Shown here one piece after another: positions 43,613-53,236 of a stretch of 64,000 nt of DNA. Made by a program: the position numbers and the translations under genes. Under the pieces are notes generated by a model. It searched no databases and was not told the DNA's origin. It saw only the letters and a program-made list of their open reading frames with translations. Location: the NCBI GenBank assembly GCA_020354125.1, contig CP070643.1:3448020-3512019 (forward strand). Reading direction: 5' to 3'. Source of the DNA: Betaproteobacteria bacterium (lineage in GTDB: Bacteria; Pseudomonadota; Gammaproteobacteria; Burkholderiales; Eutrophovitaceae). Position 1 is the stretch's first letter, and every line of letters starts with the position of its first letter.

Positions 43613-45082
43613 ATGGCTGTGTTCAATTCAAGCTTGTCCGCACAATACAGCTTTCGAATAATGGGTCTGTGCTGCGCTGCAGTTCTTTTGAGCTTGCAGG
43701 GTTGCGGCGGAATGCCATTGCAGCCATGGCATACCGAAAAGCTGGACGAGGAATTTACGCGTAACGATGCCGACGAAGTCCGGGGTTTCGATGACTACCT
43801 GCAACTGGAACACCGGCTGTTCGATCAACTCGACGAAAAGGTTTACTCACGGTCCGAGACCGGACCGGAATACCAGATCGATCGTTACAGCGCTGGTAGC
43901 GCGGCCGATCCGCGGCAGCAGTCGCCGGACTGGAATCGAAGTTTTGAACTGACTACAGAGCAACCGCGCGGCGCCGTGCTGTTGTTGCACGGGATGTCCG
44001 ATTCGCCGTATTCACTGCGCGCTTTGGGGCAGGCATTCAACGAGCGTGGTTACCACGTCCTCGGATTGCGGCTGCCGGGGCACGGTACGGCGCCCTCGGG
44101 GCTCAGATTCATCAAGCGATACGATATGGCGGTGGCCGTGCGGTTGGCGATGCAGCACCTCGACGAACAAGTCGAGGGTAAACCGGTACATATCGTCGGA
44201 TACTCTAACGGTGCTGCACTGGCGGTTGAGTTTGCGCTCGATGCACTGGAAGCCAAGACACAGCCGGTACCTGCCAGCTTGACTCTGATCTCGCCCGCTG
44301 TTGGTGTGCATCCGGCAGGGGCACTGGCAGGGACCAAGAATGCGCTATCGAACTTGCCGGGTTTGAGTGGTCTTGCTTTCTTGTCGATCCAGCAAGAGTT
44401 TGATCCGTACAAATACAATTCTTTTGCGACCAACGCCGGCGCCGTGGTGCACCATCTGACGCAGTCGGTCGCGCGGCGTATAGCCGACAGGGCAAGTATG
44501 GATACCGAGAACGTCTTGCCACCGGTGTTGGTATTCAAGTCAACCGTTGATGCAACCGTGAGCACCGATGCCGTCATTGATCGCTTGTTGAAACATCTGC
44601 GGCCGGGTCGTCATGAATTGGTGTTGTTCGATGTGAATCGTTTTGCAGTGATAGCGTCGAGACTGCTGATAGAAGACCCGGCGCCGCTAACCGACCGGGT
44701 AATGAATGACGCGACACTGCCAATAAAGGTCACGCTGGTAACGAACGAAAATGCAAATACGCGCGAGGTTGCCAGCAAACACAAGAATCCATTTTCGGCC
44801 GAGGTGTCGGGCACACAGCGACTCGGACTCAGCTGGCCGGCAGGCGTTGTGTCCTTGTCGCACGTCGCGCTGCCGTTTCCTCCCGGAGATCCGCTGTACG
44901 GTCAGTATGCCCCGGAAAGCGACGATGTTCTGTTTCTTGGTCGGGTGTCGCTTCATGGCGAGCGGGGTCTAATGCAGATTCCCGCCGACTGGTTTTTTCG
45001 TTTGAGATACAACCCGTTTTTCGATTATCTCGAAAGTCGGGCGCTCGATTGGGTAGACGCTGCAAATGGCGCGGCGATGTAA
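43613..45082 (+). CDS. alpha/beta hydrolase lipoprotein (serine esterase/lipase-like)
   Basis: 489 residues. The N-terminal hydrophobic stretch ends in lipobox LQGC (Cys31), so it should be lipid-anchored. The hydrolase core starts at 'GAVLLLHGMSDSPYSLRALG' (about 122-141). The nucleophile Ser is in 'IVGYSNGAALAVEF', the Asp is around 'FKSTVDATVS', and a late His is in 'SLSHVALPFP'. The C-terminal 130 residues form an insertion not seen in small carboxylesterases. The substrate is unknown. It is part of a tight run with the DUF900 gene. Confidence 0.88.
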   Translation: MAVFNSSLSAQYSFRIMGLCCAAVLLSLQGCGGMPLQPWHTEKLDEEFTRNDADEVRGFDDYLQLEHRLFDQLDEKVYSRSETGPEYQIDRYSAGSAADPRQQSPDWNRSFELTTEQPRGAVLLLHGMSDSPYSLRALGQAFNERGYHVLGLRLPGHGTAPSGLRFIKRYDMAVAVRLAMQHLDEQVEGKPVHIVGYSNGAALAVEFALDALEAKTQPVPASLTLISPAVGVHPAGALAGTKNALSNLPGLSGLAFLSIQQEFDPYKYNSFATNAGAVVHHLTQSVARRIADRASMDTENVLPPVLVFKSTVDATVSTDAVIDRLLKHLRPGRHELVLFDVNRFAVIASRLLIEDPAPLTDRVMNDATLPIKVTLVTNENANTREVASKHKNPFSAEVSGTQRLGLSWPAGVVSLSHVALPFPPGDPLYGQYAPESDDVLFLGRVSLHGERGLMQIPADWFFRLRYNPFFDYLESRALDWVDAANGAAM

Positions 45083-45154
45083 TTACGCATCGCGAGACCG
45101 GTGCCGATGTGCGGAGCGAGTGTACGCTGTTGTATGCAATTGCGACGGCGCGTT

Positions 45155-46444
45155 ATGAGTATATTTGAGAAAAAACGGGCCTCGCGGATACTGCCGGGTC
45201 TTCTCGCGCTGTCGCTATCCGTGCAGGTGGTTTGCGCCGAGGACACGCCCGTCACTGAACCGCAGACCGTTGACGATGCGGAGTCGAAAGAGAAAGAAGG
45301 CGCCAAAAAAGAGGCACGCAAGCGTGAAATAGGCGTTGAAGAAGACCCAGCGGTCAAACAGGCGGTCGATGCAGCGGAGAAGCGTGTAGAGGGGGTTGTT
45401 GAACGCTTCGATCTGCAGCTGTACGGCAGTGTTCGTCTTCGCTACCGCCAGGTTGACTCGGAGAGTGTCTGGAGTGATGGTGGATCGCGAATTGGACTCA
45501 CTGGAGGTTGGCAGGTCAGCGACAACATCAGGCTTTTCGCACGCGGTGAGGCGGGCTTCAATCTCCTTGATCAGGTGGATTTCATCTTCAATCGTGGCGA
45601 CAGGCCACCGGACCAGGATTTTGGTGACACCTTCTTCCGACGGCTGTTGAACGTCGGGGCTGAAACACCTCACGCCGTTCTTGCGGTGGGTAAAGCCTGG
45701 TCGACGTACTACCGCGTTTCCAGTTTCACTGACCGTTTTCAGGGCACGGGCGCAAGTGCAAGCGGTACCTACAACGCCGGTACCGATGGCGGTAACACAG
45801 GAACCGGCCGCGCTGACGATGTCTTGCAGGTGCGCGGATTCGTTGGCCCCCTCCAAAGCGAACTGCTACGCTATCCGCTCACTCTCAACGTACAGGCGCA
45901 GAATGGCGAACCGATTCCATTGGTGGACGGAAAGAACTACAAAACGACGGTTGGTCTGAGTACTGTCTTCGAAGGCAAATCCGATTGGGCGATCGGTGTT
46001 GCATACAATCATGCCAACATTAACGAGGCCGATCTTGAGTCACTTCGGTCGGTCGGCATCGATGGTGATGCCACTGCACTCGTGGTCGGGGCGCGTTGGT
46101 ACGGAGACGATTTCTATGCCGGCACTGTCGTCTCGCGCCTGGAGAACCACGAAGCCACCGCCGAGGGGATCTATTTTGACGGTACCGGATGGGAAGTGTA
46201 CAGCCAGTACAGATTTCACCGTCGTTGGTGGGCGATCGCCGGCTGGAACATTCTCGAGCCGCGCTCCTCGCAGAGTCAGGTCGGCCCATTCAAGATCGAT
46301 TACGGTGTTCTCGGAATACGTTACAGTTTTCAGGATTTCCGGCAGATGATTTTTGTGAATGCACGGCTGGAATCCAGCGTCACACAGGACGGACGAGAAC
46401 GCCCTAACGTCTACACTATCGGCGTGCGCTGGGATTTTCCCTGA
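45155..46444 (+). CDS. outer-membrane porin
   Basis: 429 residues from the ATG at 45155; a longer frame starts upstream but would place residues before the signal peptide. The signal peptide ends at 'VVCAED'. A charged helical or coiled segment (about 30-85, rich in Glu/Lys) then precedes the barrel, as in porins with a periplasmic N-terminal helix. From 'DLQLYGSVRLRYR' onward alternating strands run to the C-terminal 'TIGVRWDFP', close to the usual terminal aromatic signature. It fits the general Gram-negative porin family and allows diffusion of small solutes. Confidence 0.88.
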   Translation: MSIFEKKRASRILPGLLALSLSVQVVCAEDTPVTEPQTVDDAESKEKEGAKKEARKREIGVEEDPAVKQAVDAAEKRVEGVVERFDLQLYGSVRLRYRQVDSESVWSDGGSRIGLTGGWQVSDNIRLFARGEAGFNLLDQVDFIFNRGDRPPDQDFGDTFFRRLLNVGAETPHAVLAVGKAWSTYYRVSSFTDRFQGTGASASGTYNAGTDGGNTGTGRADDVLQVRGFVGPLQSELLRYPLTLNVQAQNGEPIPLVDGKNYKTTVGLSTVFEGKSDWAIGVAYNHANINEADLESLRSVGIDGDATALVVGARWYGDDFYAGTVVSRLENHEATAEGIYFDGTGWEVYSQYRFHRRWWAIAGWNILEPRSSQSQVGPFKIDYGVLGIRYSFQDFRQMIFVNARLESSVTQDGRERPNVYTIGVRWDFP

Positions 46445-46590
46445 GATGCGATGTCGCTGGGCGCCATCGCTCGTACGGCGCACTTGTCTCGCTCGGAGCC
46501 CTGTGGTCGTCGTGTTCGGGTGTGGAGCCGCAATGAGGTGTCTTCTTCATGGTGCGTCGACGTTGACTGGCGCGGAGCAACTATGACGAC

Positions 46591-47454
46591 GTGAATGGAC
46601 CCATGCTACTACTCTGGCTTGTCGTGCTGTTTCTTTCACCTGTTTACGCCGTGACCGTGAATGGCGACCCAGCGCAGAGGGAGGCACCGATCTGCGGCGC
46701 GATCAAGGAGCCATTCGTCTTTTGGTTGTGGAGCCGAATGGCGCCACGCGCAAAGCCGACGCGGGCCACCCGGCACGCACATGTCGAAGCGGTGAGCTTT
46801 GAAACCGGTGACGGCAAGAAACTCAGCGGTTACAGGGTCGGGGCACACGACGGGTCCGGCGAACTGGTGGAACCGAAAGGCTACGTATTGATGGCACTGG
46901 GCAATGCCATGATCGCCGACCAGATGATTGGAGAGTTATCGGCTTATGCGCGGGCGGGATATGATGCTTACATATACGATTACCGGGGTTATGGCCTGTC
47001 CGAGGGAAAACGCCGCATCAATGCCATCCTTGAAGATTATCGCGAGATCGTTACCGACCTGAACGGCAAATATCAGCGAAAGATGCTTTATGGTGTGTCG
47101 CTCGGCGGTATGGTGATGATGAACACGATCGGGGCTGGAGTTGATTTTGATGCCGCGGTGATTGACTCGGCACCAAGCCGGTTGTCCAACTATGGCTGCC
47201 CCGACAGAATTGACCCAGTCAATCATCTATCTGAAGCAAGTGCTACCAAACTGCTGATCATTACAGGAAAGCGCGATCAGGTTCTGGGTCCGAAGGATAC
47301 ACGTGAGCTTCGCGAACAAGCCGGTGCAATGGGGGCGAAGACATACGATGGTGAGAATTTCGCGCACCCGTATATGGACCGGATGTACGATGTCCATTTA
47401 CAGCGCGTCAGACTGGTTCAGGAGCACTTGTTGCCGCCAGCGTCGAGCCGTTGA
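46591..47454 (+). CDS. exported alpha/beta hydrolase
   Basis: 287 residues from a GTG; an ATG four codons later (46603) is equally plausible. A signal peptide (hydrophobic 'LLLWLVVLFLSPVYA') precedes the mature protein. Hydrolase features are 'YDAYIYDYRGYGLSEGKRR', nucleophile Ser in 'LYGVSLGGMVMMN', Asp in 'ITGKRDQVLGP' and His in 'ENFAHPYMD', so the triad is complete. It lacks a lid domain. It probably acts in the periplasm on an ester or peptide bond. Confidence 0.87.
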   Translation: MNGPMLLLWLVVLFLSPVYAVTVNGDPAQREAPICGAIKEPFVFWLWSRMAPRAKPTRATRHAHVEAVSFETGDGKKLSGYRVGAHDGSGELVEPKGYVLMALGNAMIADQMIGELSAYARAGYDAYIYDYRGYGLSEGKRRINAILEDYREIVTDLNGKYQRKMLYGVSLGGMVMMNTIGAGVDFDAAVIDSAPSRLSNYGCPDRIDPVNHLSEASATKLLIITGKRDQVLGPKDTRELREQAGAMGAKTYDGENFAHPYMDRMYDVHLQRVRLVQEHLLPPASSR

Positions 47455-47458
47455 CTTA

Positions 47459-47524
47459 CGGCTTCGGTCATACTCTGCGTCGTTGACGCAACCCGTCGAA
47501 GGTAGCGCCGTGCAGAGTAAGCCG
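47459..47524. other. structured intergenic palindrome
   Basis: CGGCTT and ACTCTGC on the left pair with GCAGAGTAAGCCG on the right (47512-47524). A smaller perfect hairpin, TGCGTC GTT GACGCA, lies inside at 47476-47490. No T tract follows. It may be a 3' end structure of the hydrolase mRNA. Confidence 0.4.
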
Positions 47525-47589
47525 CTATGCTGATGCGGGTTTGTTGCGCCAGTCGATACATGTCTCGTAATCAGCCACAGGAGCCTGGA

Positions 47590-47835
47590 ATGAACATCGA
47601 ACCCGTCACGCAGTTTTTCATGTGGTGCACCGTTATCAATGTCGCCATCTATATCGTCTGGGTGTTATTTGTTCTGCTTGCGCCCGACTTCGTTCATCGT
47701 GTCCAAACCAGGTGGATTCCAATCTCTCGGGAAACTTTCAACCTAGTCATGTATTCCTTCATGGGCGCCTTCAAGGTGGTGATCATCGTGTTCTGCTTTG
47801 TCCCTTATTTGAGCCTGGTGATCATCAGCGACTAG
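47590..47835 (+). CDS. DUF6868-type small membrane protein
   Basis: 81 residues from the ATG at 47590 (AGGAG upstream); longer frames upstream lack support. It has two transmembrane helices (about 8-30 and 50-78) around a short loop with 'QTRWIPISRETFNLVMYSFMGAFK'. The pattern 'FFMWCTVINVAIYIVWVL' with that loop recalls the DUF6868 family, as far as I can recognise it. Inner-membrane; function unknown. It lies 85 bp upstream of the lipocalin gene. Confidence 0.75.
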   Translation: MNIEPVTQFFMWCTVINVAIYIVWVLFVLLAPDFVHRVQTRWIPISRETFNLVMYSFMGAFKVVIIVFCFVPYLSLVIISD

Positions 47836-47919
47836 CTGCTCAGGAATTGTCCCAGGCGAATCCGACATAAGAAGCTGTTTAACTGGAATCGTAGTGAAAA
47901 GCAGTCTGAAAGGCGTGCG

Positions 47920-48444
47920 ATGAAACATTTCATCAAATATCTGTTCCTTGTGCCGTTGGTCGTGTTTGCCGGCTGCACCGGTCGTCCAACCGGCGTTGAG
48001 CCGGTCCGGGAATTCGAACTAAACAAATACCTTGGCAAATGGTACGAGATTGCGCGTCTGGATCATCGCTTTGAGCGGGGACTTGAGCAGGTCAGTGCCG
48101 AGTACACGCTGCGTGATGATGGCGGGGTTCGCGTGGTCAACAAAGGCTACAAGACAGATGCCGGGGAATGGACGGAGATCGAGGGAAAGGCATACTTCGT
48201 TGGCCCTGAGGACGAGGGGCATCTCAAGGTGTCGTTCTTCGGGCCGCTCTATGCCTCGTACGTGGTGTTTGAACTTGACAAAGAAGACTATCAGTACGCA
48301 TTCGTCGCGGGCAACACTACGTCCTACCTCTGGCTTCTGTCGCGAACACCGGAAGTCAGCGATGAACTGCTGGCGCGCTTCAGGGCGCGCGCGACAGAAC
48401 TGGGGTTTGATGCCGAAGCCCTGATTCTGGTGCCCCAGAAGTAA
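47920..48444 (+). CDS. blc: bacterial lipocalin lipoprotein (Blc-like)
   Basis: 174 residues. The lipobox FAGC puts the lipidated Cys at residue 19. The lipocalin signature 'LNKYLGKWYEIARLDHRFERGL' (about 35-56) contains the GxW motif. 'VSAEYTLRDDGGVRVVNKG' follows, and later 'YVVFELDKEDYQYAFVAG' and 'WLLSRTPEV'. It binds lipids such as lysophospholipids at the inner face of the outer membrane. It ends 13 bp before the MliC-domain gene. Confidence 0.95.
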   Translation: MKHFIKYLFLVPLVVFAGCTGRPTGVEPVREFELNKYLGKWYEIARLDHRFERGLEQVSAEYTLRDDGGVRVVNKGYKTDAGEWTEIEGKAYFVGPEDEGHLKVSFFGPLYASYVVFELDKEDYQYAFVAGNTTSYLWLLSRTPEVSDELLARFRARATELGFDAEALILVPQK

Positions 48445-48457
48445 CTTGCCGACACTT

Positions 48458-49171
48458 ATGGAACGTCCTTGTCTTCGGTTAGCGATTTCGATTGCGACGA
48501 TGTTGATTGCGGCGACGTTGTGGCTCGCGGCTTGCACGGCTGAAGAGGGGGTATCGCCGCAGGCAGAAGATTCAGGCCAGTCAAAACCTTCAACTACCGT
48601 GGGCCGACCTGGAGCGACCTACGTGTATGAGTGCGGCGACCAGTCTGTGTTCACAGCGAGGATCGAAGGAGAGAAAGCCTGGCTGTTTCTCCGGTCTGGC
48701 ACGATCAGTTTGCCGCATGTAGAAGCGGCCTCGGGTGCGAAGTACAGTGACGGCACGACCACTTACTGGAGCAAAGGCGAATCGGCGATGCTGGAACGAC
48801 CCGGTCATCCCCGTACTGAGTGCAAGAACAATCGTCGCATGGCTATTTGGGAGGACGCCAAACTGAGAGGCGCCGACTTCAGGGCAACCGGAAACGAACC
48901 GGGTTGGTACATGGAAATCAGCGAAGCTTACGGCATTGTCTTTGTGGCCAATTACGGATCGGACCGTTATCACTTTGAAGAATTCGAGACCAACAGTGAT
49001 GCAGCATCCAGAGAAACGATATTCAAAGCCAGCAAGGACGGTCGCGAGTTGCTGGTCCTGTTGGCGGGCAAGCGTTGTACCGACTCGATGAGTGGTGAGA
49101 AGTTTGAGACCACGGTCGTCGTCACGTTGAACGAAACGAAACTGAACGGTTGCGGCAGGGCCTTGCACTGA
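48458..49171 (+). CDS. lipoprotein with MliC-like lysozyme-inhibitor domain and a second C-terminal domain
   Basis: 237 residues from the ATG at 48458; a TTG four codons upstream is an alternative. A signal peptide ends in lipobox LAAC. The first domain (about 50-115) looks like MliC: 'YVYECGDQSVFTARIEG' and 'KYSDGTTTYWSKGESAMLE', with its paired cysteines. The second (about 130-237), starting 'ATGNEPGWYMEI', resembles the COG3650-type domain often joined to MliC or META domains. It may protect the cell wall against host or grazer lysozymes. Adjacent to blc. Confidence 0.82.
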   Translation: MERPCLRLAISIATMLIAATLWLAACTAEEGVSPQAEDSGQSKPSTTVGRPGATYVYECGDQSVFTARIEGEKAWLFLRSGTISLPHVEAASGAKYSDGTTTYWSKGESAMLERPGHPRTECKNNRRMAIWEDAKLRGADFRATGNEPGWYMEISEAYGIVFVANYGSDRYHFEEFETNSDAASRETIFKASKDGRELLVLLAGKRCTDSMSGEKFETTVVVTLNETKLNGCGRALH

Positions 49172-49428
49172 TTCGGCTCGCGAAAACTGGGTGCGCTACC
49201 GGAAGTGGTGTGGCCAGAGTACGGCCGAGTGAAACGCTTCGCCTTGCCATCGTAAGGCGCACACGGTAAGGAGGTATTCAACGTCTGAACAAACGCGTTT
49301 GTCATATCGTTGACGCATATGCGGCACGAGCGTCTAATGGGGCAACGTTGTTTGTGGGCGGTCGATGTATCGGGTGCCCCGGACTGCGTATCTTTGAGTT
49401 CTATAAGGACAATCAGGGGAGAAGAGCC
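49172..49428. other. intergenic region upstream of the solute-binding protein gene
   Basis: 257 bp without a supported gene. The solute-binding protein's upstream in-frame extension (from 49348) is rejected because a strong GGGGAGAAGAG sits directly before the ATG at 49429. Confidence 0.4.
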
Positions 49429-50646
49429 ATGAAAAAATCACTTGTCCTATTGTCGTGCGCGATGTTGCTCGCTTTCGTCAACGCTTGTAGCCGGGAAGAA
49501 GCCAGCAAATATGGTCCGGGCGTATCGGACACCGAAATAAAGCTCGGCAATACCATGCCCTATAGTGGGCCAGCTTCAGCCATTGGCGCCCTTGGAAGAA
49601 CGATTTCCGCCTATTTCGAGAAGGTGAATGAAAACGGCGGCATAAATGGCAGGCAGGTGCGTCTCATCAGCCTGGACGATAGCTACACTCCCCCCAAAAC
49701 CGTCGAGCAAATGCGCAAGCTTGTCGAGCAGGAGGAAGTTGCCGCGATCGTGGCGCCGTTGGGTACGCCGACCAATGTTGCGGTGAGAGACTACCTGAAT
49801 CAGCAGCAGGTGCCACATTTATTCTTGATCAGTGCGGCGAGTTTCTGGAACGATCCCGAGCAATATCCATGGTCGATGAGTATGACCTGGGGCCCGAATT
49901 ATCAAAGTGAAGGATTCATTCAGGCCAGATATGTTCTCAACAACAATCCCGATGCGCGCGTCGCAGTCATATACCAGAACGATGACGGCGGAAAGGATCT
50001 GCTCAGTGGCCTCAAGGCCGGTCTCGGCGACAAGGTTGATACCGTGCTCGTGGCGGAAGCCTCTTACGAGGTGACTGATCCGACGATCGATTCTCAGGTC
50101 ATTTCCCTGCACGCTAGCGGAGCGGACACACTGTTTATTTACGCGATCACGCCAAAAGCCTGTTCGCAGACGATACGCAAGGTATACAACCTTGGCTGGC
50201 GCCCCATGCGCTTCCTTTTTTCTGGTTGCGTTCACCCCAAAGCGGTGCTCGAGCCGGCGGGGCTCACAGCATCAAAAGGCTTGTTGTCATTGCGGGCTTT
50301 GAAGACGGTAGCAGAGGAAACGCAAGACGATCCGATCGTTCAGGAATACCTTGCGTTCATGGCAAAGTACTATCCCGAAGGCGCGCCCGAAGACGGTTAC
50401 AGCATTTACGGTTACATGATCGCACACGCGATTGCGGAGGTGATTACCCGAGCCGGTGACAACCTGACCCGTGAGAACATCATGAAACAAGCGACTAGCC
50501 TCACGGACGTTAGCTTGCCGATGCTCATGCCCGGTATTTTGATCAATACCAGTCCGACCGATTACGCGACGATACAAGACGCGTACATGATGAAATTTGA
50601 TGGCGAGGGCTGGCGGTTGATCGGCGACCTCCTGCGTGGAAATTAG
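49429..50646 (+). CDS. ABC-type solute-binding lipoprotein, Leu/Ile/Val (LivK/UrtA-like) family
   Basis: 405 residues. The signal peptide ends in lipobox VNAC, so it is a lipoprotein. The periplasmic-binding-protein type 1 fold is shown by 'IKLGNTMPYSGPASAIGALGRTISAYFEKVNENGGINGR', 'YTPPKTVEQMRKLVEQEEVAAIV', and later 'VAVIYQNDDGGKDLLSGLKAGLG'. Members bind branched-chain amino acids, amides, urea or aromatic acids. No LivH/M/G/F genes are adjacent, so it is an orphan here and its transporter must be elsewhere. Confidence 0.92.
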   Translation: MKKSLVLLSCAMLLAFVNACSREEASKYGPGVSDTEIKLGNTMPYSGPASAIGALGRTISAYFEKVNENGGINGRQVRLISLDDSYTPPKTVEQMRKLVEQEEVAAIVAPLGTPTNVAVRDYLNQQQVPHLFLISAASFWNDPEQYPWSMSMTWGPNYQSEGFIQARYVLNNNPDARVAVIYQNDDGGKDLLSGLKAGLGDKVDTVLVAEASYEVTDPTIDSQVISLHASGADTLFIYAITPKACSQTIRKVYNLGWRPMRFLFSGCVHPKAVLEPAGLTASKGLLSLRALKTVAEETQDDPIVQEYLAFMAKYYPEGAPEDGYSIYGYMIAHAIAEVITRAGDNLTRENIMKQATSLTDVSLPMLMPGILINTSPTDYATIQDAYMMKFDGEGWRLIGDLLRGN

Positions 50647-50783
50647 TCAAGCGGAGCAGGGGCGAGGCGTACTTTGGAACGCGCTCGTCGGGAATTGTTT
50701 CTTCTCGGCGCGGGGCTGTCGTTTCGCCAGGCGCGGCGAATATAACAATATAAAGTCATGATATCCGGGCTGAGACGGCGTAG

Positions 50784-52364
50784 ATGACGACTGATAACGA
50801 GAATAGCGACCTGGAGCCGACGGAGCAATCGTCCGAATACCTTAGTACGGCATGGCGGGGACGTCTGACCGGGTTGGCGATTGGCATCCCGCTTTTTATT
50901 CTGATGTTATTGCTGCCGCCGCCGGACAGTCTTAGCGTCGAGGCCTGGCGTGCTGCAGCGGTCGGTTTGTTGATGGCGGTCTTCTGGGTGACTGAAGCAT
51001 TACCGTTGCCGGCAACTGCGTTGATACCACTGCCGCTGTTTCCGATATTGGGTGTCGCGCCGATCAAGGATACGGCCTCGCCCTATGCCAACCCGGTCAT
51101 TTTTCTGTTCATGGGTGGCTTCGTCGTGGCGCTGGCAATGGAGCGCTGGCGCTTGCATGAGCGCATTGCGTTGTTCGTGTTGAAATCAGTTGGCGAACGC
51201 ATGGATTTTCTTGTCGGCGGATTCATGCTGGCGACGGCGGCGCTGAGCATGTGGGTGTCGAATACCGCAACCACCTTGATGATGCTGCCAATCGCGTTGT
51301 CAATAGTTTCGCTGTACAAAGGGCGCGAACACGATGACTCCGGTAGCAAACGTAGCGGGCCACTGGCTTTTCCCAGTGCTTTGTTGTTGTCTGTCGCCTA
51401 TGGCGCGACTGCAGGTGGTATGGCAACTCTGGTTGGCACACCACCAAATGCCTTTCTCGCTGGATTCATGCGGCAAACCTACGGTATCGAAATCGGCTTT
51501 GCGCAGTGGATGGCAATGGCACTGCCGCTGTCGATCGTAATGCTGTTCATTATCTGGTGGTTGATGACGCGGGTTATCTTCGATCTAAGGGGACGTGTCA
51601 TCGAAGGCGCACACGAATTGATCAGCGAACGCGCCGCCCGGCAAGGCAAGATGAGCAATGGAGAGGTGCGCGTCGCCTTCCTGTTCGCGCTACTCGCCAC
51701 AGCCTGGGTGCTACGACCATGGCTGAGCAAACTTGCTCCAGCGCTTAATCTGGACGACACCGTGATCGCAATGTCCGCGGCGGTCCTGGCGTTCCTCATC
51801 CCGGTTGATATCAAGCGCGGCGAGTTTCTGATGAATTGGGAATGGGCGCAACGGCTTCCGTTTGGGGTGCTGATTCTGTTCGGCGGCGGACTGACACTAG
51901 CGGCAGCGATTTCCAAGACCGGGCTGGCGGCATGGATCGGGACCCAACTTGCAGTTGTCGGCGGTTTGCCGCCAGTGCTGATCGTGGTGGTGATGATCAC
52001 CATCCTGATTTTTCTGACTGAACTGACGTCGAACACGGCAACCACCGCAGCGTTCCTGCCCATTGTCGCGGCTTTGGCAATTTCTCTTGGCGAACATCCG
52101 CTGCTGCTGGTTGTTCCTGCTGCTCTCGCGGCGAGTTGCGCGTTCATGTTGCCGGTTGCAACGCCGCCGAATGCAATCGTGTTTGCGTCGGGTCAGCTCA
52201 GCATCGTGCAAATGGCGCGCGCCGGCGTGCTGTTGAACCTCGTCGCGATCGTGGTGATCACGATGGTCGCTTACTCGGCGTTGTTGCTGGTGTTTGGTGT
52301 CGAGCCCGGTGTGCTGCCTGATGTGATCAGGGCGGCGGCAGGTTCTAGTAACTTGACGCGCTAA
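50784..52364 (+). CDS. SLC13 (DASS) family sodium-coupled dicarboxylate/sulfate carrier
   Basis: 526 residues and about 12 helices. The two SNT signature motifs are in 'MWVSNTATTLMMLPIALSIV' and 'ELTSNTATTAAFLPIVAALA', as in VcINDY-type Na+/succinate symporters. The family motif 'LPVATPPNAIVFASGQL' is near the C-terminus. It lacks the TrkA-C insert of the other SLC13 protein in this window. It should import C4-dicarboxylates or a similar anion. Its stop overlaps the convergent SUMF1 gene by 4 bp. Confidence 0.94.
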   Translation: MTTDNENSDLEPTEQSSEYLSTAWRGRLTGLAIGIPLFILMLLLPPPDSLSVEAWRAAAVGLLMAVFWVTEALPLPATALIPLPLFPILGVAPIKDTASPYANPVIFLFMGGFVVALAMERWRLHERIALFVLKSVGERMDFLVGGFMLATAALSMWVSNTATTLMMLPIALSIVSLYKGREHDDSGSKRSGPLAFPSALLLSVAYGATAGGMATLVGTPPNAFLAGFMRQTYGIEIGFAQWMAMALPLSIVMLFIIWWLMTRVIFDLRGRVIEGAHELISERAARQGKMSNGEVRVAFLFALLATAWVLRPWLSKLAPALNLDDTVIAMSAAVLAFLIPVDIKRGEFLMNWEWAQRLPFGVLILFGGGLTLAAAISKTGLAAWIGTQLAVVGGLPPVLIVVVMITILIFLTELTSNTATTAAFLPIVAALAISLGEHPLLLVVPAALAASCAFMLPVATPPNAIVFASGQLSIVQMARAGVLLNLVAIVVITMVAYSALLLVFGVEPGVLPDVIRAAAGSSNLTR

Positions 52365-53236
52365 TCGAGTGATCGGGCCACGCGAAAACCGAGATCGTTA
52401 TATCGCGCGCCACTGAACTTGTAGCGCTCGCCGGTACGCAAGTAGTAGGGCTGATTGGCAAGCCACGAGCCGCCGCGGTAGGCGCGCTGATCGCAATCAC
52501 CTTCGACAAACGCAGAGCCGTCTGTTGCAGCGCGGCTGAATCGCCAGTTCGGATTCAGACAATCCTGCACCCATTCCCATACATTTCCCAGCATGTCATG
52601 AACACCGAACGCATTCGCACTGAATGATCCAACCGGCGCAGTGCCGGGGTAACCATCGCGGCACGGAAGATGAGCCCAGCCAAAGCCGTGGACTTCATTT
52701 CCGGTCTCATCGTAGACATTGCCGTAAAGGCACGTTTGCTCGGGCGGAATTCCAAAGTAACGTGCCCGTTCAGTGCCGGACTGTGCTGTGTATTCCCACT
52801 CCTGTTCCGAGGCAAGGCGATATGGCTTACCAGTCTTCCTCGATAGCCATTCGGTGTAAGCGACCGCATCGTGCCAACTCGTGTTCACAACCGGCCGGTT
52901 TCCACGGCCCAGACCGTCGTCGCCGACAACTCTGCAGGCGCCGTCGCGCACGCATTGGTCCCATTGATCGAACGTGACTTCGTGTTTGCCCAGAGCAAAC
53001 GGGCGCGCAAAGTGGATGTCGAGAATGTAGCCTTCGTTGTAAGGGCTGCCGAACTCGTTTGGCGGTGAGCCGAATCCATAGTCGCCAGGCGGAATGACAA
53101 CCATCTCCGGGCAAGTGTCGCAATCCCTGAAGGTGCTGCCTGGTTGTGCCGCTTCTTGTGCCTGGCATACCAGAGTGGCAAGAGACAGCGCGGCGCCGAG
53201 CAGGCGTGCGCGCACGTCCGCTTTGCTGGGTGTCAT
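52361..53236 (-). CDS. SUMF1/FGE-domain exported protein without catalytic cysteines (copy B)
   Basis: 291 residues with a signal peptide ('GAALSLATLVCQAQEA'). The FGE-sulfatase domain runs from 'CPEMVVIPPGDYGFGSP' through 'GKHEVTFDQWDQCV', 'YRLASEQEWEYTA' and 'VHDMLGNVWEWVQDC' to 'AYRGGSWLANQ...LGFRVARS'. In copper-dependent formylglycine-generating enzymes two Cys follow the GGS(Y/W) motif. Here that stretch is GGSWLANQPYY, with none. It is therefore unlikely to make formylglycine and is probably a binding or structural relative. It overlaps copy A by ATGA and ends 4 bp into the convergent carrier gene. Confidence 0.9.
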   Translation of the reverse strand: MTPSKADVRARLLGAALSLATLVCQAQEAAQPGSTFRDCDTCPEMVVIPPGDYGFGSPPNEFGSPYNEGYILDIHFARPFALGKHEVTFDQWDQCVRDGACRVVGDDGLGRGNRPVVNTSWHDAVAYTEWLSRKTGKPYRLASEQEWEYTAQSGTERARYFGIPPEQTCLYGNVYDETGNEVHGFGWAHLPCRDGYPGTAPVGSFSANAFGVHDMLGNVWEWVQDCLNPNWRFSRAATDGSAFVEGDCDQRAYRGGSWLANQPYYLRTGERYKFSGARYNDLGFRVARSLD

